Assembly (NCBI GenBank): GCA_964636985.1
Contig: CAZWSX010000019.1
Span: forward strand, 1 to 64,000
Direction of reading: 5' to 3'
DNA length: 64,000 bases
Origin: CAZWSX01 sp964636985
GTDB taxonomy: Bacteria; Planctomycetota; Planctomycetia; Pirellulales; Pirellulaceae
Under the pieces are notes generated by a model. The model had not been told where the DNA came from. It searched no databases and saw only the letters and a program-made list of their open reading frames with translations. A program made the position numbers and the translations under genes. This document shows, in pieces, positions 50,998 to 60,273 of the stretch. The number at the start of each line of letters is the position of its first letter. Position 1 is the first letter of the stretch.

Positions 50998-52233
50998 ATG
51001 CCGCTCGCGATTGATTTGAATGCTCCGCTTACCAGTGTCCGTCTGCGATCGTCGACGCGGCATCCGCATGTTTTTCGCAAGCGGATCGATGCCATCGACG
51101 GCTCGCCGCAAGTTGGAGATTGGGTTGCCGTCTACGACTGCGACGACCGGATCATTGGTCACGGGCTGTTCAATCCTCGTTCGGAAATCGCGGTCCGCAT
51201 TGTTCGGTTTGGGCCAGAACTACCTGATGAGGCGTTTTGGAATGGCATCCTTGACCGAGCCGTGAGCCTGCGGCGCGAGATGCTTTCGCTCGACGCGCAG
51301 AGCGATGCCTATCGCGTGATCCACGCCGAGGCCGATGGCGTTCCCGGCGTGGTGATCGATCGCTACGGCGATGTGCTTTCCGCCGAAGTCTTTGCCTATG
51401 CGATGGCCAAGCACGTCGACGAATTACTCGACGGGTTGCAAACGCGACTAGGCACCAAGCATCGGGTCGTTCGTGGTTCGCCGGCAATTGTCAGCCAGGA
51501 AGGATGGGATATTCCGCAACGGACCAGCGCCGGAACTCCCCCGCAGGCCACGATCACCGAATTCGGCACGCGCTTCCGTATCAAGTTTGCCGGCGGGCAC
51601 AAAACGGGGTTCTTTTGCGACCAACGCGAAAACCGCCAAAAGCTGGCCTCGTACTGTCGCGGGAAGAGCGTCCTCGACTTGTGTTGTTACAGCGGCGGCT
51701 TTTCGGTTCAGGCCAAGCGATTGGGACAAGCGGCCGAAGTGATCGGCGTCGATCTCGACGAAGAACCGTTGGCTGTGGCCAGGGAGAATGCGAACCTCAA
51801 CCAAGTGCGGGTGAAGTTTGTTCAGGCCGACGCCTTTGCCTACATGCGCGATATGTTGGCCAATCAACGGCAATTCGACGTAATTGTGCTCGACCCTCCG
51901 AAGCTGATTCGCAATCGCGACGAGATTGAGGAGGGGACGCGAAAGCACCTCGATCTCAATCGCCTGGCGATGCAACTGGTTGCGCCGGGCGGACTCCTGC
52001 TCAGTTGCACTTGCGCCGGTTTATTGCCGCTTGTGGAATTCGAGAAACTGCTCCACTATTCAGCTCGAATTTCGGGGCCCGTGGTGGAACCTGCCACGGC
52101 GACCACGCCTGAAAGGCGCGGTCCACGGGATATGCAGATCTTGGCGAAGACTGGGGCCGCTCAAGATCACCCCATCAGCAGCCGCTGCCCGGAAACAGAA
52201 TACCTGCAAGCGGTTTGGATGCGGATGGGGTAG
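50998..52233 (+). CDS. RlmI-like 23S rRNA cytosine-C5 methyltransferase (PUA + SAM-MTase)
   Basis: A 411-residue enzyme of the RlmI/YccW group. An N-terminal PUA-like domain (about 8-80: GDWVAVYDCDDRIIGHGLFNPRSEIAVRIV) is followed by an EEHD-like linker and a SAM methyltransferase domain with VLDLCCYSGGFSVQAKRLG (motif I), GVDLDEEPL (motif II) and the catalytic DPPKL (motif IV, DVIVLDPPKLIRNRDEIEEG). It methylates C1962-type cytosine in 23S rRNA in E. coli; here the target is inferred from the family. Start ATG 50998. Single gene downstream of the AT-rich element. Confidence 0.9.
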   Translation: MPLAIDLNAPLTSVRLRSSTRHPHVFRKRIDAIDGSPQVGDWVAVYDCDDRIIGHGLFNPRSEIAVRIVRFGPELPDEAFWNGILDRAVSLRREMLSLDAQSDAYRVIHAEADGVPGVVIDRYGDVLSAEVFAYAMAKHVDELLDGLQTRLGTKHRVVRGSPAIVSQEGWDIPQRTSAGTPPQATITEFGTRFRIKFAGGHKTGFFCDQRENRQKLASYCRGKSVLDLCCYSGGFSVQAKRLGQAAEVIGVDLDEEPLAVARENANLNQVRVKFVQADAFAYMRDMLANQRQFDVIVLDPPKLIRNRDEIEEGTRKHLDLNRLAMQLVAPGGLLLSCTCAGLLPLVEFEKLLHYSARISGPVVEPATATTPERRGPRDMQILAKTGAAQDHPISSRCPETEYLQAVWMRMG

Positions 52234-52258
52234 GACGAACGTCACGAACGATCGTTCG

Positions 52259-53278
52259 TTACTTGGGAGCCTGCGCCACTTCGCCGCCGGCACGCGTGGA
52301 AAGCGCCCGCCACACGCCGAGGTCGATCGACTCTTGGACGGGGTGGACCGCGCCATCCACGAACGCGGCTAAGATGATCCCGCGGTGGTAGCTACGCGAC
52401 GTCACGGCCGCGTAGGTAGGGGCGGTGTTGGAGGAGCTTTCCCCTTTGGAAATCAAGTCCACGTCCACCGATTCGCCATTAAATGCCATTGGTACCTTGG
52501 CATTGGGGGGAAGCGTGGTAGTGAATCCCGTTTCGTGAACCTTTCCGTCCACCCACTCCGTGTGCCCGTTGCCGCTGAGTGTGGCCGCTCCGATCAGCGC
52601 GATGATTTCCGCCGGGCTGCTAGGGGGCGCGACGCCCGCTGTAGCCGGTACGCCAGGCTTGGCGTTGGGTTGATAGGCCTTAGTTTCCGCAAATGCGATG
52701 GTGGTGCTGGTCCCATCTTGATAGGAACCTAGGGTCAGCTTTCGGTCGAAAACGAACGCCCCGTTGCCCATGGTTCCGGCGGGGTCATAGACCATCCAAG
52801 TACCAAGGTTCGCTCCATAGCTGATGGGAAAGTGGGTAACGCCGCCAGGCGTTGAAGGGGGCCGAGGGATCAACTTGATTTCGCTCGGGCAGCAGTACAT
52901 CGGGACGACCTTCTGCGTGACATTCGCATGTTGCGGAGCGTTGACCAGATCAGAGTAGGAAAACCGATAGTCGATCAGGTTTTGCAGGTCTAGCTGCTCC
53001 ACGTACGGAAGGAGCCGTGATTGAAGGGACCACACAGCCCCCTTGGTATTGGGAGGCGGAAGGCATGAAAAGGGAGGGATGCCATTGATGGAGTCTGCGT
53101 ATCCGTGATCCGCTAGAACAACTTGCCGCAGGTTATTTGCACATTGCGTGCGGCGGGCAGCTTCGCGAGCAGCCTGAACGGCGGGAAGGAGCAATGCTAC
53201 CAATATTCCGATGATGGCGATAACAACAAGCAATTCGACGAGTGTGAAGGCGTTTCTGGAGGCGGGGTGGTGGTTCAT
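52259..53278 (-). CDS. DUF1559 pseudopilin-like protein
   Basis: A planctomycete DUF1559 protein. It starts with a prepilin leader NHHPASRNAFTLVELLVVIA: the Phe-Thr-Leu-Val-Glu motif directly precedes the hydrophobic alpha1 helix, with Glu at +5 after the cleavage site, typical for type II/IV pseudopilins. The C-terminal domain ends in the family's ILAAFVDGAVH segment. I chose the ATG at 53278; an upstream in-frame stretch to 53413 has no similarity. The protein is 339 residues. Such genes are numerous in planctomycetes and lack an established function. The neighbouring comF gene starts upstream on the same strand. Confidence 0.93.
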   Translation of the reverse strand: MNHHPASRNAFTLVELLVVIAIIGILVALLLPAVQAAREAARRTQCANNLRQVVLADHGYADSINGIPPFSCLPPPNTKGAVWSLQSRLLPYVEQLDLQNLIDYRFSYSDLVNAPQHANVTQKVVPMYCCPSEIKLIPRPPSTPGGVTHFPISYGANLGTWMVYDPAGTMGNGAFVFDRKLTLGSYQDGTSTTIAFAETKAYQPNAKPGVPATAGVAPPSSPAEIIALIGAATLSGNGHTEWVDGKVHETGFTTTLPPNAKVPMAFNGESVDVDLISKGESSSNTAPTYAAVTSRSYHRGIILAAFVDGAVHPVQESIDLGVWRALSTRAGGEVAQAPK

Positions 53279-53434
53279 TAGGCGGGGCCTCTCAAGGAGA
53301 CATACTTCGATATTGAGATTCAAGATCAATAACGGCGATTTTAGTGGCGATTCCCCCTCTGTCAATGATGCTCGGCGCTTTTCGCACGCCACGGGCGAGA
53401 AAATCGCCGCCAAAAAAACCCAAGAAAAAGGGCC

Positions 53435-54193
53435 TTAACCCCTGGCCCGCGCGACAACGGCTACCGAAACCCGAGCGGCCCCAGCTTCCCGCAGGGCTTT
53501 TGCCATGGCGCTGGCAGTTGCGCCGGTAGTGAGAACGTCGTCAATCAACACGATGTGCCGGCCGGCTAGTTTTTTCAGCTGACCTGGATTGGCCGCGAAG
53601 GCCCGGCGGACGTTCGTGCGACGCTTAGCAATCGATAGCTCGCTCTGTTTTTTCGGCCAACGCGTTGCCCGCAGCAGATGTGGCAGGCACGGTACGTTCC
53701 AGTGGCCCGCGATCACTTCGGCCACAATTCGTTCCGGATGGTGGCGTCGGAAGAGTGAGCTAAGCCAGTGCCGTGGCAGCGGAACAACCGCATCGGGCGG
53801 CGGGCCCTGCCAGGTCGATTTCATGTGCTGCGCCAGGCTTCGGGCGAGTGAGCCCGCCAACTCTTCGCGCCCCCTTTTGATTTGCAAAACCCAGTTTTTC
53901 AGCGGCCCAGCGTACCATCCCAGCGCGAACGCCCGGTCGAAATCAAACTGAAAGTGCTGGCATTCCGGACATGTCCCCTCCAGCGGCACGCGCGTCGGAG
54001 CACCGCACCGCTGGCAAAAGCAAGCATTGCCTGTGGCAAACTCAAGACAGGCGGGACAAAAGTCGCAATCGATTTCCGACTCGAGCAGCCGCGTACGGCA
54101 GCCAGCGCATTGCCGGGGAAAGACAACGGCGCTCGTTAGATTTCTGGCCCGGTGAAACCACCGCGAAACATTCTCAACGGCGAGCCAACTCAT
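53435..54193 (-). CDS. ComF family phosphoribosyltransferase-like protein
   Basis: A 252-residue ComF/GntX-type protein. The N-terminus carries cysteine pairs of a zinc-ribbon type (CAGC, CDFCPAC, CQRCG, CPEC), and the C-terminal part is a type I PRTase fold with the PRPP motif HIVLIDDVLTTGATASA (Asp-Asp then TGAT). Members act in DNA uptake or have unknown roles; the substrate is uncertain. Start ATG 54193. A run of Ts on the minus strand just after the stop (around 53400-53425) may serve termination. Confidence 0.9.
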   Translation of the reverse strand: MSWLAVENVSRWFHRARNLTSAVVFPRQCAGCRTRLLESEIDCDFCPACLEFATGNACFCQRCGAPTRVPLEGTCPECQHFQFDFDRAFALGWYAGPLKNWVLQIKRGREELAGSLARSLAQHMKSTWQGPPPDAVVPLPRHWLSSLFRRHHPERIVAEVIAGHWNVPCLPHLLRATRWPKKQSELSIAKRRTNVRRAFAANPGQLKKLAGRHIVLIDDVLTTGATASAMAKALREAGAARVSVAVVARARG

Positions 54194-54344
54194 GCCTGTC
54201 TGCGTAGAACGGTGAGAGGTATCGGTGCGGCTAGCACGGCTGGTGCGATCTCAGGTCTCCGTTGACCGATAGCACGGAGAACTCGTATCGTACGCGACCT
54301 TTGCGCCGTCTGCGTGCAGGAATTTCCTGGATGGATGCGATTTT

Positions 54345-55487
54345 GTGACCATCGTCGACCGCTACCTATTGCGCCTCTTCGTTTGGACGCTGTTTGTGTG
54401 CGTCTTCTCGGTGTCGGGCATGTTTGTCCTGACCGATGCGATCATCAATAGCGATGAGCTGACGACGGCGGCCAAAAACGCTCCGCAGGGCGCGGCGAGG
54501 TTCTTCTTTGAATACTACCTCCCCCGCGTGTTGGCGTTCATCGATAACTACGGGGGAGTGACGGGCATGGGGGCCGCGATGGTGGCCCTCACGCTGCTGG
54601 CCCGCTCGAACGAGCAAACGGCGTTGGTGGCGGCCGGCATTCCGCCGCGGCGGTTCGCCTTGCCGATGATCTGGGGAGCCATCTGCGTAAGCGTGCTGTG
54701 CGCGGCGAATCGCGAGTTCGCCTTGCCGCACTATCGCGATCAACTGCGGCTGACTGCCCAGGACCTGCAGAAAGGGGCCTCTCGAAAGGGGTATCCGCGT
54801 TACGACCAAAAGACGCAGGTCCTGATTCGCGCTGAACGCCTGGCGCCGCTCGAAAGGCGGATCGAGGCTGTTTCGCTCCGTCTTCCTCCGGAGCTGAAAC
54901 CATGGGGAATCGAGATCAACGCCTACGAAGGTTGGTTCATGGACGCCGATCCGAAAGACAGTCGGCCGGCCGGGATCAAGCTCAAACACATTACACGGCC
55001 CGTCGGTCATCACATTTTTGATTCCGGGGCCATCAATGGCGAACACATCATTTGGAGCGCCAAGGATCATCCTTGGCTTGAAGCCAACGAGTGCTACGTC
55101 GTCACGGGAGTCACCTTCGATCAGCTGTCGGGCAGCAGCCAATGGGCTCGCTATCTGTCGAGTTACGAACTCGTCAAAGGGATCAGAAGCGGCGAACTCG
55201 ACTATGCCAACGACATCATGGTGATCTTGCATTTGCGACTGGTTCAGCCGCTGATCGATATCTCGCTCTCTTTGCTCGGCATCGCGCTGGTGCTGTATGG
55301 AAGCCAACGAAACGTGTGGGGTGTGGTGGGCATGGCCCTGGTTGTTGTGATCGGCTTCTTTGTCTTGTCGCTGGGGTGCCAGGCGGCCGGTTCGAGCGGA
55401 TTGATCTCCGCCACGCTGGCAGCGTGGCTGCCGCTGTTCATCTTCGGTCCATTCGCGGCCGCTAAGATACGACCACTTTATGCTTAG
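54345..55487 (+). CDS. LptF/LptG-family permease (YjgP/YjgQ)
   Basis: An inner-membrane protein of the LPS export permease family, which hands lipopolysaccharide from the ATPase LptB2 to LptC. Six membrane helices: three near the N-terminus (MTIVDRYLLRLFVWTLFVC... and after FLENY-like DNYGG), a periplasmic beta-jellyroll-like domain (about 120-290) and three at the C-terminus. The length, 380 residues, is typical. The start is a GTG at 54345. There is one family member here only; the partner is likely elsewhere in the genome. Confidence 0.88.
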   Translation: MTIVDRYLLRLFVWTLFVCVFSVSGMFVLTDAIINSDELTTAAKNAPQGAARFFFEYYLPRVLAFIDNYGGVTGMGAAMVALTLLARSNEQTALVAAGIPPRRFALPMIWGAICVSVLCAANREFALPHYRDQLRLTAQDLQKGASRKGYPRYDQKTQVLIRAERLAPLERRIEAVSLRLPPELKPWGIEINAYEGWFMDADPKDSRPAGIKLKHITRPVGHHIFDSGAINGEHIIWSAKDHPWLEANECYVVTGVTFDQLSGSSQWARYLSSYELVKGIRSGELDYANDIMVILHLRLVQPLIDISLSLLGIALVLYGSQRNVWGVVGMALVVVIGFFVLSLGCQAAGSSGLISATLAAWLPLFIFGPFAAAKIRPLYA

Positions 55488-55508
55488 AGCTTTGATGCGC
55501 TGGCGGCA

Positions 55509-56159
55509 TCAGCGTCGCCGCAAGTTGCCGTGCTTGTCGACCTGCCAGGCGTATCGCGTCTCGACGTCGTAGGCCGTGAGATACCCGTCGCCGAAGCAAT
55601 GGGTGTCGATGCAAACGATGTGGCCGTGGTCGAGGATTTCACCGTCGCGCTGCGGCGTGTGCCCCACGATCACCGTTTTGCCGCTGTGGTGCCGGCTCGG
55701 AATCATGAACGACAAGTGCTCCCAGTACAGGTGCTCGTCGGTCTGGTCTTCCATGTCGCGTTGCGGATGGTAGTTAGCGTGCACGAAAATATGCGTGTCG
55801 GTTTCGTGCCACGGTTTCAGGTTTCGAAAAAACGCGAGGTGCTTTTCCGGAATTCCCTTGTGGCCTCCGTAGCTTTGCAGCGTGGTATCGCCGCCCGATT
55901 GTTTCCAAAAGGTTAAAACGTCTGGGTTCTCGAACGAATCGAGCAAGAAGATTTCGTGATTCCCCTTAAGGCAAATCAGGTTGCACTTGGTCTGCCACTC
56001 GAACAAGACTTCGACCACCCGTTTGGAATCGGGGCCGCGATCGATATAGTCGCCCAGGGTGATGACGACGTCGGATTTTCGCGGAGAAATCGCTTTGAGG
56101 ATCGCTTCCAGCGCCAGCGCATGGCCGTGAATATCGCCGATGGCAATGGTACGGCCCAT
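55509..56159 (-). CDS. Metallophosphoesterase (serine/threonine phosphatase-like, PrpE/ApaH-type)
   Basis: A PPP-type metal-dependent phosphatase. Signature motifs: IGDIHGH (GDxHG), LGDYIDRGPD (GDxxDRG), LKGNHEIFLL (GNHE), and a His cluster with VHANY and VIVGHTPQRDG. The length, 216 residues, fits the small PrpE/Pph-type phosphatases. Cytoplasmic; the substrate is a phosphoprotein or diadenosine polyphosphate. Start ATG 56159. Convergent with the LptF gene, 21 bp apart. Confidence 0.92.
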   Translation of the reverse strand: MGRTIAIGDIHGHALALEAILKAISPRKSDVVITLGDYIDRGPDSKRVVEVLFEWQTKCNLICLKGNHEIFLLDSFENPDVLTFWKQSGGDTTLQSYGGHKGIPEKHLAFFRNLKPWHETDTHIFVHANYHPQRDMEDQTDEHLYWEHLSFMIPSRHHSGKTVIVGHTPQRDGEILDHGHIVCIDTHCFGDGYLTAYDVETRYAWQVDKHGNLRRR

Positions 56160-56371
56160 TTCGGAAAGAAGCCCCCTTCAAGGCACAAGCAAAACAATCG
56201 CGGAACAGGTTCATCGACCGGTTGCCCGGACGGATCGAGTCGATGGCATAATCACTTGGTCGTGGTCGACTTGAAGTTTAACCGAATCTGAACCCCGGCC
56301 CAATCGACCCCCTGATTTTCCCGTTGCGACCTAGCGAACGCCCTTTTTTGCGGCCTTTTTGCCGAAGTCTT

Positions 56372-57463
56372 ATGCTCGATCTTGAAACCTGCCGAAGTCG
56401 TCAACGTCGCCTGCTTGCGCATCTGCGAGAGCGAAATCTGAACGCGATCTTGACGACTCAAATCGAACACGTGCAATGGCTTAGCGGCTACCGCTCGCCA
56501 ATCACGATGCAGCCTGCCTTGTGGCTTACTGCCGACGGCAAAGCGACGCTTATCGCGCCGCAAAAGGCTCCGGAGAAGGCTGCGGTCGACGACATTCTGG
56601 TCTACGAGGCTAAACATCTTTCGACCATGCGGAACGATCAGCGCCACGCGTCCGCGCAGGTCCTGGTGAAACATCTTGGTGGCAAAGCACAAGGTTGGCG
56701 CGTAGGTGCGGAGTTCTCGACCGTGAGTCGCCACTACGATCCCTTGGGTGTTACGTGGCACGATGTTGAGCCCGACATTTACCAACTGCGGCGGCGAAAA
56801 GATGCCGACGAGTTGGCGCTGCTGCGACGAGCCATCAACGCCACAGGCAAGATGTACGAAGCTGCCCGCGCCTTGATGCGTCCGGGCGTGAATGAACTCG
56901 ATATGTTCAACGAGTTGCAAGGCGTCGCGGTTCGCGACCTGGGCGAAATGCTGACTGGCACCGGCAACGACTACCAGGTGTGTTCGCGCGGCGGCGCGCC
57001 GCGGAACAACGTGGCCAAGGAAGGGGACTTGTACATTCTTGACCTTGGTCCCGCCTGTCAAGGCTATTTCGCCGACACGTGCCGGACGATTTCGGTCGAT
57101 GGCAAGCCGACGGATTTGCAGCTTAGTGCCTGGGCGGCGATTCAACCGGTGTTCAAGTTGATCGAAACAAAAGTTCGCCCGGGCGTCCGTTGCAAAGCGA
57201 TCTTTGAAGAAGTGCAGACGATGCTGGCCCAATCGCCCGTCGGCGTTTTCAACCACCACTTAGGGCACGGGATCGGATTATTTCCCCATGAGACGCCGCA
57301 TTTGAATCCCAACTGGGACGATACTTTTGAACTCGGCGACGTCTTCACCGCCGAGCCAGGGCTGTACGCGCCGGAACTCAAGGCCGGCATGCGACTCGAA
57401 AACAACTATCTGGTAACCGAGGCGGGCGTCGAGCTACTGAGCCCGTTTGACTTGCAGCTGTAA
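56372..57463 (+). CDS. M24-family metallopeptidase (Xaa-Pro dipeptidase/aminopeptidase-like)
   Basis: A 363-residue pita-bread-fold peptidase. The N-terminal creatinase-like domain (about 1-125) is followed by the catalytic domain with the five metal ligands: Asp in LYILDLGPACQGYFADTCR (both Asp), His in FNHHLGHGIGLFPHETP, Glu in TAEPGLY and Glu in RLENNYLVTE. I chose the ATG at 56372 (MLDLETCRSRQRRLL); upstream codons look unlike the family. It cleaves N-terminal or dipeptide bonds before proline. No obvious partner genes. Confidence 0.92.
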   Translation: MLDLETCRSRQRRLLAHLRERNLNAILTTQIEHVQWLSGYRSPITMQPALWLTADGKATLIAPQKAPEKAAVDDILVYEAKHLSTMRNDQRHASAQVLVKHLGGKAQGWRVGAEFSTVSRHYDPLGVTWHDVEPDIYQLRRRKDADELALLRRAINATGKMYEAARALMRPGVNELDMFNELQGVAVRDLGEMLTGTGNDYQVCSRGGAPRNNVAKEGDLYILDLGPACQGYFADTCRTISVDGKPTDLQLSAWAAIQPVFKLIETKVRPGVRCKAIFEEVQTMLAQSPVGVFNHHLGHGIGLFPHETPHLNPNWDDTFELGDVFTAEPGLYAPELKAGMRLENNYLVTEAGVELLSPFDLQL

Positions 57464-57481
57464 CGTTAGCCTGATGTGAGT

Positions 57482-58048
57482 TTATCCGTCTGCTTCGGAT
57501 GCGAGATACTCAGCTTCCAACCTGAGTAGGTCTTTTTGCCGACTCTTGATGCGCTTACATGGATTTCCAAAGTAAACCGACCATTGCTCGGTTGATTTGG
57601 TAACCATCGAATTTGCCCCAACGGCAGTTCCTTCCGCTAAGGTCACGCCGGGAAACACGAGTGAATGTGTTCCCACAATCGAGTGTCTCCCGATCACAAC
57701 GGCTTGCTTGATTTCGCGCTTGTACTGATCCGGTACCGTCGGGTTTGTTAGCGACTCTCCACCGTAGTCATCGCTCTGAGTAAACACTTGGCAACCGTAG
57801 GCAAGTCCCGAGAAGTCCTCGAACGTTATTCCTAGTTCACCCCCCGCGACGTTGCAAAACACGGCGATGTGAACATTGCGCCCTATCATGACTTTGCCTG
57901 AAATAACGCAGAAGTCGTCAATGCGCGAGTGATCTCCAATCTCAATCTGGTCGGCATTGTGGATGGAGGCCTTATCGCTGACGCGTACGTTCTTTCCGAG
58001 AGATCTAAATCTCATCGCCTCTAGTTGCTCACGCGATAAGAACGCCAT
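57482..58048 (-). CDS. Hexapeptide-repeat (LbH) acyltransferase
   Basis: A left-handed beta-helix acyltransferase of the LacA/NeuD/sugar acetyltransferase type, with repeated V/I-G-x-x hexads (IHNADQIEIGDHSRIDDFCVISGKVMIGRNVHIAVFCNVAG; VIGRHSIVGTHSLVFPGVTLAEGTAVGANSMVTK). The last repeats end with PCKRIKSRQ as in the acetyltransferase family. I chose the ATG at 58048, which has AAAGAGGGAG upstream; a GTG at 58081 would overlap the previous gene by 4 bp. Last gene of a four-gene sugar operon, so it likely N- or O-acetylates the amino sugar made by the WecE-like enzyme. The DNA is somewhat less GC-rich than the other three genes. Confidence 0.85.
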   Translation of the reverse strand: MAFLSREQLEAMRFRSLGKNVRVSDKASIHNADQIEIGDHSRIDDFCVISGKVMIGRNVHIAVFCNVAGGELGITFEDFSGLAYGCQVFTQSDDYGGESLTNPTVPDQYKREIKQAVVIGRHSIVGTHSLVFPGVTLAEGTAVGANSMVTKSTEQWSVYFGNPCKRIKSRQKDLLRLEAEYLASEADG

Positions 58049-58077
58049 TGGACCGTCTCCCTCTTTGTCCCATGAAG

Positions 58078-59112
58078 TCACGACAATTTCTTTAGCTCGC
58101 CTGCCCTCTCGTCGTCAGCCGATAGGTGCACGGTTGGCTTGGCATTGAGCAGTTCGCCGACCAGATAGAGCGGGCGCCCTTTGGCTTCTTCGAAGACTTT
58201 GCCCAAGTAGAGTCCCATGATTCCCAAGTTCGCCAGGATGAGCCCGCCGAGAAACCAGACCGAGACGATGGTGCTCGCCCAACCGGCGACAGCAATGCCC
58301 CACCAGAAATATCGAAAGATCAAAAAGGCGACATACGTCATCGCCAAACAGGTAAACGCGAATCCAACGAAAACCGAGTAGACCAGCGGACGCGTCGAGA
58401 ACGAGACAATGATATCGGCCGCAAGTCGAAACTTTCGCGACAACGTGTAAGTGCTTTTCCCTTCGGACCTGGCCGCGTGTTGCACCGGCACGTAACAGAC
58501 CCGCGGTTGAACCCACAATACCAGCAATGAATAGCATCGGTGACGTTCGCCTAGTTGGCGAAAGCCGTCGGCGACTGCTTTGGAGATGATCGAGTAGTTG
58601 GACGATGCCGCATCAAGCTTGGTGCCGATGAGCGCACCCATCACCGCGGTGCGGAAGAGCCACGCGAGGAACCTGGTGGCGAAATCGTCCTGACGATCTT
58701 GCCGCAAGCCGAAGACGACTTCTTCGCCGGCAATGGATTTTGCCCACATCTTAGGGAGCTCTTCGGGGACGTCTTGCAGATCGCAATCCATCACCGCCAC
58801 GTAATCGCCTTGGGCGTGGTCGATCCCCGCGGAGATCGCGAAGTGCTGGCCGAAGTTTCTCGCCAGTCGAACCCCCTTGATCCGGTGATCGGCCTCTGCC
58901 AACTCCTTGATGCGCGCCCACGCCTGATCGGGACTGGCGTCGTCGACGAGGACAATCTCCATCTCGACGTGCCGCCCGTTGGCGCTGGTCGAGGCTGGTT
59001 CCTCACTGGCCGAGCGCGTGGGGAGCGACTTCTCGACCGCGAAGAGCCGGCGACACAGCTCTTCCAAGCAGCCTTTGCAGCCGTAGACGGGAATAACAAC
59101 CGAGAGCAGCAT
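58078..59112 (-). CDS. Family 2 glycosyltransferase with C-terminal membrane helices (GtrB/DPM1-like)
   Basis: A GT-A glycosyltransferase: LSVVIPVYGCKGCLEELCRRL, VLVDDASPDQAW, YVAVMDCDLQDVPEEL (DxD-type region), followed by two membrane helices (about 235-275) and a tail GIMGLYLGKVFEEAKGRPLYLV. This is the GtrB/ArnC-type layout for sugar transfer to a polyprenyl phosphate. An extra segment of about 18 residues after FAVEKSL begins PTRSASEEP, absent from typical relatives. It follows the Gfo/Idh gene by 4 bp and overlaps or abuts the acyltransferase gene. Confidence 0.9.
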   Translation of the reverse strand: MLLSVVIPVYGCKGCLEELCRRLFAVEKSLPTRSASEEPASTSANGRHVEMEIVLVDDASPDQAWARIKELAEADHRIKGVRLARNFGQHFAISAGIDHAQGDYVAVMDCDLQDVPEELPKMWAKSIAGEEVVFGLRQDRQDDFATRFLAWLFRTAVMGALIGTKLDAASSNYSIISKAVADGFRQLGERHRCYSLLVLWVQPRVCYVPVQHAARSEGKSTYTLSRKFRLAADIIVSFSTRPLVYSVFVGFAFTCLAMTYVAFLIFRYFWWGIAVAGWASTIVSVWFLGGLILANLGIMGLYLGKVFEEAKGRPLYLVGELLNAKPTVHLSADDERAGELKKLS

Positions 59113-59116
59113 GCTG

Positions 59117-60256
59117 TCAACCGCCTACTTTCTTCCATGAATGGGACCGCGCGGATGCGGACATCGCTTCCATCATCAGGAGCCCTTCCATCGCGATTTC
59201 GGCTGTCGCAACCATCGGGTGATCGGCCCGATCTCCGGCTCGAAAACCGATGAGCCAATCGGCGATGTCGAAATAGTAGTTGGCAAAGGCTTCGAAAAAC
59301 CCCGCAGGATGGCCCGGCCTAAAGCGGGCGTATCGAGGTTGGTTGCAGACCACCGCACCACCAAAGGCGTTGGTTAGTTGAGATGTCTGGCCGCGATTGT
59401 CATGGAGCGTGAGGTATTCCGGACTCATCTGGGTCCACTCGGCCGATCGCTCGGTACCAAAGACACGAATCCGCAGACCATTCGCATGCCCCAGATAGGT
59501 TTTACCAAACCAGAGTTGCACCGGGAGGTCGTCCGAATAGTGTGCCAGGCATTGGACGCTATCGATAATCCCCTCGAAATGTCCCTGCCGCTGTTCCATG
59601 GCGCAAACTTCGAGCGGCTTCTGGCTAGTGAGAAACTGAATCAGCTGATGAACATGGACGCCAAGATCGAGCGACACCATCGGAATGGCGCCGTCGGTAA
59701 GCCGCCACGATTGTGGCTGGGGCAAATCGCCAGCCGTGCCGACCTTCCGAAGAAATCCTTCTTGAGGCATTTCCGCCGCAATATGGGTGATCCGCCCGAA
59801 GTCGCCGCTCGCGATCATGTGCCGCAATTCGCGGACAATGGGGTAGCCCGTGTAGTTGTACGTGACGGCGACAAAACCATCAAAGCGATCGCGGGCGGCG
59901 CGAATCGTCTCTGCTTCCGCCGCCGACGTCGCGAGCGCCTTCTCCGAGATGACGGGAATTCGCAACCTCAGAGCCTCGATCGCCATCTCGGCGTGCAGGG
60001 GCGTCGGCGTCAGCAACAACACCGCATCGAGCGAGTTCGCTTCTGCCGAGAGGAGTTCTTTCCAGTTCGCGTACAGGCGGTCCTGCGGTACATCGAGTAG
60101 CTTAGCCGTCGCGATGTTTACGTCAGCGATGGGGCTGAAACAGCCCGCGACGATATGAAAGCGGCCATCCATCTCGCAAGCAATGTGATGCGATCGGCCG
60201 ATGGCTGAATCAAGCCCGCCTCCAATGATTCCCAACTTCAGCGTGTTCTCGGGCAT
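59117..60256 (-). CDS. Gfo/Idh/MocA-family oxidoreductase of a sugar operon
   Basis: A 379-residue NAD(P)-binding sugar oxidoreductase. Rossmann motif LGIIGGGLDSAIGRSHH; the EKP-like loop is VISEKALAT, with the Lys kept; DLGVHVHQLIQFLT contains the C-terminal catalytic His pair. In related amino-sugar pathways (WlbA type) such an enzyme oxidises a nucleotide sugar before the aminotransferase acts; I infer the same here. It starts 17 bp after the WecE-like gene stop and ends 4 bp before the glycosyltransferase start. Confidence 0.88.
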   Translation of the reverse strand: MPENTLKLGIIGGGLDSAIGRSHHIACEMDGRFHIVAGCFSPIADVNIATAKLLDVPQDRLYANWKELLSAEANSLDAVLLLTPTPLHAEMAIEALRLRIPVISEKALATSAAEAETIRAARDRFDGFVAVTYNYTGYPIVRELRHMIASGDFGRITHIAAEMPQEGFLRKVGTAGDLPQPQSWRLTDGAIPMVSLDLGVHVHQLIQFLTSQKPLEVCAMEQRQGHFEGIIDSVQCLAHYSDDLPVQLWFGKTYLGHANGLRIRVFGTERSAEWTQMSPEYLTLHDNRGQTSQLTNAFGGAVVCNQPRYARFRPGHPAGFFEAFANYYFDIADWLIGFRAGDRADHPMVATAEIAMEGLLMMEAMSASARSHSWKKVGG

Positions 60257-60273
60257 CGTCAGTTCCAGCGGCT

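Noticed and set aside
53395..53434. Slippery A-run as a programmed frameshift site
   Set aside because: It lies in the gap after the comF stop on the minus strand and reads as T-runs there; a transcription-end signal is simpler.
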